Positions 10,050 to 21,529 of a DNA stretch of 64,000 bases are shown here, piece by piece. The stretch comes from Onchidella celtica (taxonomy: Eukaryota; Mollusca; Gastropoda; Systellommatophora; Onchidiidae). Position numbers and translations under genes: made by a program. Numbering within the stretch: the stretch's first letter is position 1; the number at the start of each line of letters is the position of its first letter. The notes beneath the pieces were generated by a model. That model worked only from the letters and a program-made list of their open reading frames with translations. It made no database searches and was not told where the DNA came from. Location: contig OZ007570.1 in the NCBI GenBank assembly GCA_963931925.1, positions 54,593,880 through 54,657,879 on the forward strand, written 5' to 3'.

Positions 10050-12120
10050 AGAGGTAACAGTGTAGATCAGATAACAGGCGAAACTAGGGTGAGAAAACCA
10101 TCAGTTGGAGCAACTGAGTAAACAACAAGAGACACTACATTGCTGTGCCACTAAAGTTGCTTTACGCAGGACGAGAGTTACAAAGTGGGGAGCAATGAAG
10201 TGGCCCTGTGTTTTTCCCGGGTTGCAGGCAGGAAGCCAATAGCCTGGCACAGGATTAGTGTTAAGAACCAATCTGTGTAATTTTTATCATTTTGCAATTA
10301 ATCTGTGTTGCTGTGGAAAGATTACAGGATATTATATTTCTGTTGTTCCTCATCATGGTTTTCCTTGATGTACTGGTAATGAAACACAGTTACAACAGTG
10401 AGACAGAGAGAGAGGGAGTTGTTTTTGTCCACTCCTAAGGATCAGTATTCATAAAATTAATTAAATATGTGCATGAAATTCTTATTTTTTATATATCATT
10501 AATTATTGTTGTTTCATTAATATTATTAATGTGAGGAAAAAGGAGAGGGAACGGAGACAGGAAAGTTTGTATTTTTCACACTATTCTTATTAGTAAAGAG
10601 AATGGAGTATTTAATGATATGGGTGGTTGCCGTGTATTGTGGTACTTTGAACAGAAAAATGTGGCAAAACCAGACTATAAAATGAAAACTAGCCTACTGA
10701 TGACGTATAAATGGTCATCATATCCCATGAAAGTACATGGAATCAACTTTTTATCTGTACTATATAGTATTTTCTCTAGTTAACTGCAGAAATTGTGACA
10801 TCAAATGTTTGAGAGTTTTGATTGACTGATTTTCCGGTGATTTTATGTCCATATAAAATCAAAATTATGAATACTATCACCTCAAAATGGTTATGGCTTT
10901 TCTAATGAGCATTTGTAGAAGAGGTGCCTGCTGGATATCACACTTGTTACAATGCATGCTTGTAGCATTATTAGACAAAAAAATTGTTTACATTCAGAGC
11001 AGGTATAAAACAAGAAATTTTCCAAAAGTGGTGGGTGTGACCAGTGAATTGTGAACAGAGATGTCATTACTTTTACTGTCCACTCCATAGCTGGCTCCTC
11101 TTTGCTTATAATACATCTTTAACTTAGGTAGCAGGCAGGAACAGCCTTAGGCACAAAAAACATGCCTTATGTTGTAAATAAATTAATAATATTTGACATT
11201 ATAAATATATCATGAGAATGTGTTTCACTTCTTTCAGAGGATAATTATCATGTCCCATATGCATGAGAAGAAATATTGTTACAGTTTGATGATTGTGTTG
11301 CTGTGACCTATGTTGCTGGGGAAAGATTACGAGATATGAATACATTTTTGCCCGATTGACAATTTCAAACATGTTAGGTGCCTCATCTTGTAGAAAGGAA
11401 AAAGATCTTCCAGATGACTTTATAGCAGATTAAATGACATTGTACGGCACTGATAGTCAGCAGGCTGGAACTGGCGCACAATAATTTGACTCCATAAATC
11501 TGTCAGTCTCTTCAGTTTCTTTTTGTGGTACATCCTTTACATACACTAGTTGGCCCACTGACTCAGGGAATACACAGATGTGATTTATGAACTTGAGTTT
11601 CAATCACCAGTGTGTAAATTGAGGCGCAAAACGAATTTCCCTGTCAATACTTTTTAATGCGTCTTTTCTTCTGGATCAAAATGTCGCAACACTTTCCACT
11701 GTTCAGCTCAGTTGTGGCTCAAAATCAATGTAAATGTTAAAAATATAACAAACTTCAAGACCTTTTAAAATATGCCCATGCATATCATTAGGTCTTTCAA
11801 TGCGTAGTATGATAATTTGTAGAATTTAAGGCTCAGCAATTAAAAAGCCTTTCATGATTACATTGGAGGCCTTACTTCCTTTACAATACAATACTCAATA
11901 ACACTTTTTTATTTTTAGTCACACTTCAAATTTCTTTCAAGCTATGAGATCAATGTTGCATCATTTTTGAAAATTCCTAGCTATAAACACAATATTCTGA
12001 AGGAGGATGAAAAGTAGAACAGCATGAACTGCTGGATACCCCACCAACCTAACAGATGTTTTGAATTGCAGTAATGACATAGGCAATGAAAAAAAAAATC
12101 ATTTTTAGGACATGGCTTTA
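10050..12120. other. Unassigned DNA upstream of the hydrolase gene
   Basis: No gene recognised. The promoter and any 5' untranslated exon of the gene starting at 12694 could lie here or downstream, but no clear core promoter was found. Confidence 0.4.
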
Positions 12121-12141
12121 AAAGTTTATTTAATCATTAAT

Positions 12142-12198
12142 TATTATCAGGCAGTAATCAGTAATATAATATACATTAATGATTACTGCCTGATAATA
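12142..12198. repeat. Perfect 19-bp inverted repeat (hairpin)
   Basis: TATTATCAGGCAGTAATCA at 12142-12160 is followed after 19 nt by its exact complement at 12180-12198. It may be a tiny palindromic element or a transcribed hairpin; nothing decides between them. Confidence 0.7.
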
Positions 12199-12693
12199 CT
12201 AAAATTCTTCCCCGCAAATTGACACTGTGGGTGGTGCACTCAGGAGTCGAAAAAAAGTATGAAGAAATAATCTAGCCTGTGTCTCGTCTCTGAATGAATA
12301 GCAAGCAGAATGGAGTGAAATAAGTGAATTCCAAAATTGAAATTGAATTCAACATCACCATCTGTGGCCGACACATATTTCAGGTTTTATAGCCTTAAGC
12401 CCTCTTACTTGTTTCAAAACTAGAGTAATTATATTAATTTACATGGAATGGGAAAAAGTTAACCTGATCTGTATGAGTGTGGAAGTAATTTCTAGACTGT
12501 TCGTATTCACAGATGGTAATATCCCATGCATGGAAAAGAGAAGCTATAAGACTAATAAAATGCCACATTACTTTGCACAGGCTCAGTTTTGGATGTGTCC
12601 AGCATTGAAGCACTGTCACTGCAGCTGAACCCAGTTTGATCCCAAAGTACAGATGGGTTCCCATTGAATGCTTGTGGATCATCCGTGTAAAGG

Positions 12694-13042
12694 ATGACTT
12701 CAGAGAACATTCCAGCTTCCAAAAGTGAACCCAGTGTAGATCCTCCACAGCCCAAAACAAACATGACATTTGTTCCTATAGGATTGGTAGGTATTCGCAA
12801 ACCACAGCTTCTGCCTCCGCTGCTGTGTTCTCGTCGCCTTTATGTCCACATAGCTTTCCTGGTGGTGACAGTTTTTGTGCTGGTACTCATCAGACTCATG
12901 ACTCAAGTGAAAGTCACTTTTGTTCACTATCACTTGGAAAGCGATACTGATGCTGAGCTGGTAACATTGCCAAAGAGTTTTGCTTCTCCGAGAGGTGCCT
13001 ACTGTTTGGATGGCTCTCCACCTGCATACTACTACAGACCCA
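12694..13042 (+). CDS. Hydrolase gene exon 1 (residues 1-117)
   Basis: Start codon, cytosolic Pro-rich tail, membrane helix 50-69, and the start of the hydrolase fold with CLDGSPP. The donor GTAAGT follows; one base of codon 117 remains. Confidence 0.9.
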
Positions 13043-16000
13043 GTAAGTTGCTCGTGTTTGCATAGTTTGTCACCAAAGAATTGTGCCGATGTAGTAATAG
13101 TAATCATGATAACGTATTTATGTAGTGCCCCACCACCTACCTAGAGCAGTGGTTCTCAACTTTTTTTCAGACAATTGCCCCCTTAGGATCCAAATTTTCT
13201 TTCATTCCCCCCCACCCCCAAAAATCCCTATACCCAACAGATACATTTCACAAGAAGACAAAATATGCACAAATTATGATGTTAAATTTTTTAAAGCCTT
13301 ATTTATTACAAAATGCCTATTGATTTTTCGCTATAAAACAGAAAGCATTCTCTATCAAATGCACTAAAAATGGGCCTTTTCTATTCATAAAACCCATACT
13401 ATGTGTGCTGTTGGACAAAACATTGGCTACCCCATATTTGCCCCCAGGTTGCCCTCTTTTGTCATTTTCACCCTTTTGTCCTCCCTTCTTTGTTTTCATT
13501 TCCTTGGAAATAAAAAGATCCCTACCCCCCAGCGGTATCGCCCATGTGCAGAATTACTGACCTAGAGGGTCTCAAGGTGCTTCACAATTTTTTGACAAAC
13601 ACACAAAGCACAAATGTGTAAATATTAGGAAATGTACATAAAGGGACGTGGTGTCAATAAAAGCCATCTTAGTAAAAAACCAGTGGATGTAAACATTTAA
13701 CATTAACATAAACATTTTAGTGGGAGCTGTCAATTTGAGCAAAATCATATGGTATTAACAACACTGATCTAGCAGTGTGGTTTATAAAAGTTTGCACTTT
13801 CAGAGTGAAATGGACTAAACTTTCAACTTTTTTGCTTTCAAGCATGACAATGAGGACATAAAATTGATAGCATGTGTGCCCTATTCAGTTACACTGTACA
13901 TTCTAATAAAACCATGCAACTTGTAAATTCATGCACATTAACAAATTTTTTTCCGCATACAGAAGGGAAAAACATATAGTAGTGAAGGGGTTGGCAATTG
14001 ATCTCACTAGCAATTACAATTAATTGAATCTCCACAGGTCCTGTTATGTCTGTTGATTATTGGTTGATCTATCTGCCTGGGGGTGCTTGGTGCATTTCTG
14101 AGGAAGAGTGCTTTCAAAGGTAATAACCATGAGGCCCAAAGTGACACTGAAAACTGTCAATTGTTTTGTGAAAAGATTGATAACAAAGATGTAGAAGACA
14201 TCATTAGGCAATGAGGCTAATTTTCTACTTTGTGCCATCATTTTGGCTCAAATTGGCCAGGTTTTAGAATTAAGAGTATTGGTAATATCCGATATTTACA
14301 GATTTCGAATTCCATATACATGTATATCACAGATGCAATGTTGATCATTATCTACTGTGTTGTGGGATTTTCACTTGTATACGGCAATTCTAATTCACCA
14401 ATTGCTTTAGTCAGCCCTCATAGGGTTAAGTCTTTCCCAAGCCTTTGGTCATAACCCAAATTTTGAGGTAGTAATGCCTGCTAGCGCACTGGTAGTTAAA
14501 GATCATGAGCATCCAAGAGAGCAGAAGGAAAAAAAAAATCATTTTAACGGAACTAGGACTATAAGAAGATAATTATCTGTGGCTGGAGACTGTGGTTTAA
14601 CTAGTTGCTAGGCAGCATGTGATGTAGTAAAATCTTACCTGGAAAATCATATTATCTGAAGACGTGATATTATCTTTACATCTAAAATCACGATATATTT
14701 TTACAAAACTTCGTGATACGTACTGCTCGACTATGTTCGCAAGTTACATGAGGACATTTTGAATGATCTTTCATTCATGTCTTTCATATTTTGAATTCGA
14801 AGCAAATGTTTCATAATCTTTTTTCTCAACCAACTTCCAACAGGAGTTTGACAGAGCTGGGCTCCAGTCATATTGCCAGAACATCCATAACTTTAAACGG
14901 CATCCTTTCCAGTAACTGTGAACGAAATCCACAGTTTTGCCTATGGAATGTTGTTATACTACATTACTGTGATGGTGGTTCATTTTTAGGTAAGTGTCAT
15001 TCATCTACTAGTTACGATGTCAATGTAAATGTGAAGCACAGCAGCAGGTATAACAATATTAGCAATGAAAGTAGTAAGGATAGAAAAAAAGACAACACTA
15101 GCAATAGCTTGTGCTGTAAATCTTGGGACATACAACTGTACTTCTTGCAATGTGACCTAGGCTGCTGTATTTGATGTCGGTGTTTAAATTGTCCACATGT
15201 TTTTAATGAGTCTTTATCATTCTCCTAAGCAGGAAATTGTGGTGTTGGAGAAGTAAGTTTCACCATGAATTCAGTGTTGTAGATTTTAAGATCTCCTCTA
15301 ACAGGAGGAAGAGGAGGAGTTACATTAAAAAGAATTCAATTCTTTCTGAATTTTAGATGAATCTATCCTTTGAAATGACATTAGAGAGAGTTGCCATGCG
15401 AATTTTGCACTTTCTGTGCGATTCGTCACATTGTTCATGCCCATATTATATCTTGGACTTGCAACCTCATAGCAGCTCATTACAAGCAGCCTCTGATTAA
15501 TTCTTTCCATATCGAACTTAAAATGAAAAGAAGGATATAATAGTTTTATAAATTTATTGCCTTGCAAACTTCCCCAAATGCCAAGCACCCTTATCATCAT
15601 TTAAGATAAGATAAGATAAGATAAATTTTATTCGTCCTTGTACAAGGAAATTTGTTTTGATCATTGAATACATAACAATATAGTTACAGAAGCAGAAAGT
15701 ATGATACATAGCGCGCACACACACATATATACACACACACTGATAAATTAACTAAATTAACAAAATTAACAGTGCACACAATATGCTTCCCTAACTAAAA
15801 CACATTGACCTGACACGCAGGACATAATTCAACTGTGCACAGATTACGATCAAGATGACGACATTATTGTAACATCCTAGTTGATGATGGAATAAACGAT
15901 TTAAAGTAGCGCTCAGTTTTAGTTTTCTTTGACAACAGCCTTAAACTTCTTACAGATCTTATATATTCCTTGTTCAGGGGATGTTGGGGGTCATTTATAA

Positions 16001-19000
16001 TAATATTAGCTTTTTTAATACAAGCACCAGTAGTGATGAAATATACTCTCTCCAGTACTTATACATGTATTTTCTTTTTGTGTGCTGTTTAATGGTCTCA
16101 CCAACATCAGCATTAATTACTGGTCATTTTCATTAAGTTTCCGATACTCACAGAATATACCAGCATAATGGCTCAGCTTGAAAATCAGAAATACATCTCA
16201 ACACTGATATGGTTTGATGTGTTTTTGTGCATCATCTAGAAATGTTCATATCTGTTGTTAAAATTCAGTCACTTGTCAGGGCTTGCTTGCTATTTTCTGT
16301 TGTAGTGTTCTTCTCTTTGAAGTCACCTTAGGTTTTGTGACTGCTTTTTTGCAGGAACAGCATGTATTGGATAACAGAGGTCACCATGTAAATAATCCAT
16401 GTGACACCAAATATCATTTAGCTCAGTGATAATAATTGCCATGGATTTCCTGTAATTGCACCTGTTATAAGAATAATAGATGGTGGTCCCCCTCACAGTC
16501 TGTGTCATCATGTAAATGTGACATATTATTATGGTGTTGGAGGAAGATGGATTAAAAGTACACTGTCACTGTTCCCTGAAACTGTAGAAAATGGTTTTGA
16601 CTACTGTTCAGAAGAAGCAAAAAATTGTTTTATTTTAGCACAGCTGATCTAGTGACAATGACTTTTTGAAAGTTTGCTATTTGATTATTTTTCAGCCTAG
16701 GAGTCTAGAACCAAGATTGTTCGAATGTAGCTTTGAATGTAGTTGAACATGTATAAATTAAAATCAGGTTTTCAAATTTTTGAGTTACTACAGTCTTAGG
16801 GAATAGTGACGACATGTAATTGTCGCAGCATATTATGTGTATGCACCAAATTCATGCAAGAGTTACATAGCCCTCTATTTTATAAACTTCTTTGTTAAAG
16901 CAACATATTTGTAATACTGCTATACATGGCATTTTTTAATTGCTATGATATTCGTATTACAGGTAATGAGTCTAATGTTCATATGTTTGAGTCTCAGCCC
17001 CTTTACCTGCGAGGAGCTGTAGTGTTTGATACCTTGATGGAATACCTGACCCACACTACGCCACTGGGCAACGCAGAACAAATTGTACTGGCAGGAACAT
17101 CAGGTTGGTTGGTTGGATTTCATGGATGAAAATAGAGCTGAGAGTAGGACTGGTGGCACTTTCGAAACTCCTGGACATTGTTTTCTTGGAATTAAAATTG
17201 TCGCGATGTGGGTTAGATGGGGAGAATTCGACTGACACTCTTTAGAGGTCCGCTCCCACAATCGACGAACACACAAAAAAAATACTTGCACTCTAAAAAC
17301 TAAATAAATCAATTGCTTTGATTTTTAGCAGAACTGTAGGGCAGTTTAATTACAGGAATTAATGTAACAAATATAATTATAAATATCAATTCAAAGGCAA
17401 CTGAATCTAACTAATGAAACTACAGCTTTCTATAAAGACTAACTTATTCACTCTAACTACTTGCAGGTCATATGAGTTAGATGCCAAATAGAATCCGCGC
17501 ACGTGGCGACGGATATAACAGTTTAAATTCTATTAATTCAATGAGACATGTTATGATATGGACATTTCCTCTAGACACGCCATGGAGAATGCTTGTACAA
17601 CCATGCGTTATCTGGCGGTAGCTCTGAAACTGTCTTCAAAAGTAAGTAGAACGGTTCACTTTCATCATTACAAATTAGTATGAACTCTCACCATTAGGCC
17701 CTCACTGGGAGTGAGAGCGCTGGATGTAAACGCTGTGGGTTCATATCAAACCAAGTAGCTTAGGCTCTGGAGCTTTAAAACATCACGCTCCTCACAATAT
17801 GGACTGCTCAACTGCGTCTCTATGTCTCTCATCTGGCTGAGGACTATCGCCGTCCACCTCGTAAATGGATTGTCTACATGTGGCCTCTATCTAAGCTCTG
17901 CACGGGTTTAAATACTAAAGCTATGTCTTGACCTTCCGTCCAGATTCATACATTTGATTGGTGCAGTCGCTTCAGCTCAGCCTGCAATATTAATTTATGC
18001 TTGTCATGGCCTTGCGCCAAAATCAAGGTCAATTTTACGGTCTAGACAAAATTTAAAATGCGAAACATTAACTACTAAAATCTTCAAACCCCGTGCTTTC
18101 TACTCTTATGCACGAATTTCCGAACGCCAACTAAGCGTCTAAATAAACTACCTTTACTCGCCCCTTATCTATGTTAATCAAAATCACGGGGTCGAGAACT
18201 GCTCTGTCATTCCTAGCTATACATTTATTCTGTCTCGCCCCTCCTTCTCTCCATCCATCAGAAAAAAGGTGTTTCAAAACAAACTGTTCACGAGAACAGC
18301 TCAAGGACAAATTACGCTGGTTATAATCAACAAGATCGTAAAAATTAACTCACTGACGTCGTGACCTAGCACGGCATTTATGATCCTAATGTGATCATGA
18401 CAAAAATCTCTTACTTTTTCTCTTATTCTCCAAGAAACTCCACCATTTCTGACATCCCTTTCTTAAAAATACTTATTTAGTTTTGCTTTCTTTTCTTCAT
18501 ACACAATGAATGAATAGAACGGATATATATGTGTGAAGGCTTGGCAGGGTATAGGTTTTTGTGCACTCTTGTTTTTCATTTGAATACCATGATTTATCAA
18601 CCATCACATTTGGTATGCACGATCTTATCATGTATCTTTTTATTTTGCGTTTTGCCCACATATATCTAGCTGGTGGTGTAGGAGCCCTCATTCATGCAGA
18701 TCGTCTTCGTAGCAAGCTTCCGCAGTCGGTGAAAACATTACATGTCATTGCTGATGGATCTCTTTTTGTAGACACACCCAGCACTGATGGCGAATACACC
18801 ATGGCACATATGTTTCAATCTTTATATCAACTTCATGCAATGAAATGTAAGTTGCAAACTGAGTTTATCATATTTATTGGATTGCTTAAATAGTCCCTGC
18901 TCTTCCGAAGTCAAATTCTCATTAAGTATTTGAGCCCTAAAATAATTGTCAATTTGAGATGAGAAAATTTATCTGTAAATGTTTCTGGTGCTCTTCAACG

Positions 19001-20375
19001 CATTTCCCATCTTTAAGTCCAATCAAGAGAAATTAGAAAATCATGAAATAATACAGTTATCATTGAAATAGATTTTCTTTCATTTTTGCAACCATGGAAT
19101 TGCTACAGGAAGACAAAACTCTTTTCTGACATTTAGGAAGATAGTGTTAGCTGTTAGAACTAGAACACTAAAAAATGAATCAAGGGGACAAGGTGGTCTA
19201 GAGGCAAGGTGCTCGCCTCTCATGCCAAGGGTCCCGGGTTCTAAACCCGGCCGGTGCAGGCATGTTGGAAGTTTGGGATTTTTCTCATATTTTCGTGTCC
19301 CTGATCCTATTGAGGGGTAGGATCGAGTACTTAGTCTTCTCGGATAAGGACGGAAAAATTCGGAGGGCCCGTGTGCACGTTGCGCACGTTAAAGATACCT
19401 TGGCAGTTGGAAATCGTAAAGAGCAGGCCGAATAGGCCGCTGCCCGGGCAAAATTAAATTAAATTCATCCCTACCACCCCATCCCCCTCATCCCCCCCCC
19501 CCCCCCCACCACAAAAAAAAAAAACAAAAAAAAAATGCCGACCGGCGCTGCACTGTGGCAACGACGTGCCTGCTCCAGTTGTAACTGGGGTGCAATGGCA
19601 CAAAGGCAAATTTCCCAAATGGGATTAAAGAGTTGTACAAATACAAATACAAATACAAATACAAATCTTGAGGCTTTCTTCAAGTAATCACTGCTGTTAA
19701 ATTCAGTAAAACATATCCAGTTTTTCATTTCAGGGCCAAACTTTAGAGTTAAGGCAATTAGGTGATCATGTGCACTGTAAATTAAATATATTATTGGAAA
19801 AATATCTGTGTGGTTTTTCAGCAACTTCTTTTGTTTCAGTAGTAAAAGAGCAAATTATCAGTTTTTAAAGAATGGAATTATTTTGAAGGATTATTATATG
19901 AATGACATACTGTTGCTCCTTCCCAGCCTCAGCCAGTATTCAAGAATGCACACATATGCAAAACCCTCAGGATGAATGGAAATGTCTTCTACCAGCTGTC
20001 TACCATAGCTACGTTTTTTCACCAGCATTCTTTACAAATTCCATCTACGACACTTGGCAACGAACTAATACACTGAAAATTACATGCTTTGCATTGACTT
20101 GTCCAAATGCTCACCTTGATACAGTTTACAAAGCTCGAGATGCTATACGGGATGTGGCACAGTCCATCATTAAGTCTAAACAAAATGGGATCTTTCTGAC
20201 CTGGTGTCCTGTGCACAGTACCCTCACCAAGCCGTGGTTTTCTGAGCAGGTACTAGGAAATCCCACTCTGCAGAAATCCCTGTCCCACTGGCTGCAGCAT
20301 GAGGAGGGCCGAACTAATTATGATGTTGTTCTTGATATAGAGCCAGCAGTTGAGAAATGCAGAAGGATTATGTGA
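12694..20375 (+). CDS. Membrane-anchored pectin-acetylesterase/NOTUM-family hydrolase (6 exons, 445 aa)
   Basis: Exons 12694-13042, 14038-14119, 14844-14989, 16963-17103, 18670-18846 and 19933-20375 join in frame with GT-AG borders to 1338 nt. The ATG is the first after an in-frame TAA at 12688. Residues 50-69 form one hydrophobic helix behind basic residues, so a type II membrane (Golgi or secretory) anchor is likely. The family blocks follow in order: CLDGSPP (104-110), WLIYLPGGAWC (125-135), HYCDGGSF (184-191), the nucleophile elbow GTSAGG with Ser239, YDTW with Asp338, and CPVHS with His393, matching NOTUM Ser232/Asp340/His389. The family are serine hydrolases: plant members deacetylate pectin, animal NOTUM removes palmitoleate from Wnt. 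CDGGSF and YDTWQ are closer to the plant/protist type than to NOTUM, so NOTUM orthology is unlikely and the substrate is unknown. A possible donor GTGAGT overlaps the stop codon. Confidence 0.9.
13147..13559. mobile_element. hAT-like non-autonomous element in hydrolase intron 1
   Basis: It starts CAGTGGTTCTCAAC and ends in GAATTACTG, an imperfect complement. The 8-bp ACCTAGAG lies on both sides (13139-13146 and 13560-13567), the duplication size of hAT elements. CAGTGGTTCTCAAC is a common hAT MITE terminus. 413 bp, no transposase. Confidence 0.8.
14038..14119 (+). CDS. Hydrolase gene exon 2 (residues 117-144)
   Basis: An 82-nt exon, easily missed. It has acceptor TCCACAG and donor GTAATA, reads in phase from exon 1 and encodes the oxyanion block WLIYLPGGAWC; plant members have EGGGWC here. 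Confidence 0.9.
14120..14843 (+). other. Hydrolase intron 2
   Basis: 724-nt intron with a pyrimidine-rich acceptor ending CTTCCAACAG. No repeat recognised. Confidence 0.7.
14844..14989 (+). CDS. Hydrolase gene exon 3 (residues 144-193)
   Basis: Reads RSLTELGSS, then GILSSN and NVVILHYCDGGSFLG, the family block that precedes the nucleophile elbow. Donor GTAAGT. Confidence 0.92.
15602..16060 (-). mobile_element. Antisense 3' fragment of a non-LTR element (intron 3)
   Basis: Four to five TAAGA units at 15602-15624 are followed by TTTATTCGTCCTTGTACAAG and GGAAATTTG, a form often seen at the 3' ends of invertebrate LINE/SINE elements with a pentanucleotide tail. The left end is clear, the right limit is uncertain, and no RT motif remains. 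A short CA repeat lies at 15714-15740. Confidence 0.5.
16963..17103 (+). CDS. Hydrolase gene exon 4 (residues 193-240), nucleophile Ser239
   Basis: Encodes LYLRGAVVFDTLMEYL and ends in VLAGTS plus the first base of Ala240. The catalytic elbow GTS-AGG is thus split between exons 4 and 5. Donor GTTGGT is weak but the frame is exact. Confidence 0.9.
17199..18402 (+). mobile_element. Solo-LTR-like element in hydrolase intron 4
   Basis: 1204 bp, beginning TGTCGCG and ending TCATGACA, with 5-bp AAAAT duplications at 17194-17198 and 18403-18407. TG...CA ends with a 5-bp duplication fit an LTR retroelement that lost its body by recombination. No coding part is present. Its right half (17820-18402) matches 61519-62105 in reverse, including a TTTAAATA/TTTATACT TATA-like block. 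Family not assigned. Confidence 0.75.
18670..18846 (+). CDS. Hydrolase gene exon 5 (residues 240-299)
   Basis: Begins by completing AGG of the nucleophile elbow (AGGVGALIHAD), then VIADGSLFVD. Acceptor TATCTAG, donor GTAAGT. Confidence 0.92.
19191..19665 (+). mobile_element. Full-length tRNA-headed SINE, tail type A (intron 5)
   Basis: The head (19191-19260) has a pol III A box TGGTCTAGAGG and B box GGTTCTAAACC. The core follows (GATCCTATTGAGG, GTCTTCTCGG, CACGTTAAAGATACC, GAGCAGGCCG), then homopolymer-rich spacer, then a type A tail (CTGCTCCAGTTGTAACTGG, GGGATTAAAGAG) and (ACAAAT)n at 19637-19664. It is the most complete copy here and defines the family. Confidence 0.88.
19933..20375 (+). 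CDS. Hydrolase gene exon 6 (residues 299-445 and stop), Asp338 and His393
   Basis: Contains ECTHMQNPQDEWKC, the FFTNSIYDTWQ block with Asp338 and WCPVHS with His393, and ends CRRIM-stop. A second AG six bases upstream (exon from 19927) would add two residues in frame. Confidence 0.9.
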
Positions 20376-20424
20376 GTGTGAATGTTATGAAATGCTCAGT
20401 TTGATTCTAAATATTATAAAACCC

Positions 20425-20685
20425 ACAGGAAAACTCTGGGGTGGAAACAATGCTTGATGCAAAATCAAAATGTGGCAGAAAGAAAACATTGTATGTAGTA
20501 AAGCCTCGTGTAAGAAACAGTACCCAAATGATACAATAAAATGCAAAGAAAATGGGTAGACAAATTGAACTTTCTTCTTCTCCTTTTCTTCGCGTTTTAA
20601 TGTCTTGTTTTGGTATTATTTCTTGTGCGAGGCTTTGCCACCTACAACTTTTTTCTTTTTGTTGTATTTTGACTCTGTTCAATTC
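20425..20685. repeat. Dispersed repeat of the GTTTCGCAACATAC family, diverged
   Basis: ATAAAACCCACAG, then AAGCCTCGTG and GCGAGGCTTTG resemble the arms seen at 43831-44065 and 58380-58660. It lies just past the hydrolase stop, so it probably forms part of its 3' UTR. An AATAAA at about 20535 lies inside it. Confidence 0.55.
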
Positions 20686-20689
20686 TAAT

Positions 20690-21240
20690 TACTTATAAAG
20701 AAAACTTAAAGGTTGGGGGCCATATTTTTCCCTGGATTTGCAGATTTGCATGGTTTTCATCTTCTGAGGATAATGTTATTTCTTCTTCTGATAACACTCC
20801 GTGTTTTTGTACTAAGTATTTCCACCAAGCTGTCATAGTACATAGCCCCATTAAGCATTTGTTGGGGTTTAGTGGTTTAGAAGATTTCTCTCTGAGAGAC
20901 CCCAGGACGATGAGTGGAACTCAAATAAAAATATGGCTAATGAGAAATGTCTTCAGAGAAACTGGTGGAAACTTTGGCTTCCCAGATGGACATACATGGC
21001 ACACTGATGGAATCAGTGCAGCAATCTGAATGTAAAGGCCAACTGTGATCTGACACATAAATGAGCCATTCTGGTGGCTTCCATTTCCTGCGAAATACTT
21101 AACAAAGCACATAATCAGTATTGCAGTGTTGATGGAAATCTCAATTTTACCCGTTTATCTTTTGGTGCATTTTTTGTTTGTTTGTTGTCATAAAGCATCA
21201 TACTCATCTTTAGCATTTAAGAATGTTGTTAGAAGTACAG
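20690..21240. other. Unassigned DNA, possible 3' UTR
   Basis: No gene recognised. AATAAA-type signals occur near 20924 and 22129, but no polyadenylation site can be fixed. Confidence 0.35.
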
Positions 21241-21244
21241 ATAT

Positions 21245-21525
21245 TCCCCAAGTTTTTTGCTCTAGGGGTATGTATTTTAAAGCCTTTTGTGACTCTAGAG
21301 TTAGAGAGTTCCTCCTGACCGAAATATTCCTAACAACAGCCTTAATTAATTATTCTTTCAGATTTTCTTTTTGTTTTCCTGGTTGAAAGAGGAGGGGGCA
21401 GGGTTAAGGATTCGATAAGGTTTTAGGGTTGAGGTCAGAGGTTAGGGACAGGTACGTTATATTATATGTACATGACCGTAGAGCAAAACGCTTGGGGAGC
21501 GTAAGTACAAGTAACAACAGCCTTA
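21245..21525. repeat. Dispersed repeat, partner at 50563-50825
   Basis: Both copies share GTATTTTAAAGCCTTTT, AGAGAGTTCCTC, ACAACAGCC, a TTTCTTTTTGTTTTCC block, several GGGTTAGGG-like units and an AAAACGCTTG end. A shorter relative of the GGGTTAGGG part lies at 57530-57655. Class unknown. Confidence 0.65.
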
Positions 21526-21529
21526 GCAT

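Noticed and set aside
12434-13107. Antisense open frames opposite hydrolase exon 1
   Set aside because: Shadows of the real exon, which has family similarity and correct splice phase.
19191-19265. A functional tRNA gene
   Set aside because: A and B boxes are present, but the stretch is the head of a SINE with core and tail, and the cloverleaf arms do not pair well by eye.
12694-20375. Naming the hydrolase NOTUM
   Set aside because: The CDGGSF and YDTWQ blocks and the membrane helix differ from NOTUM; only the family can be supported.
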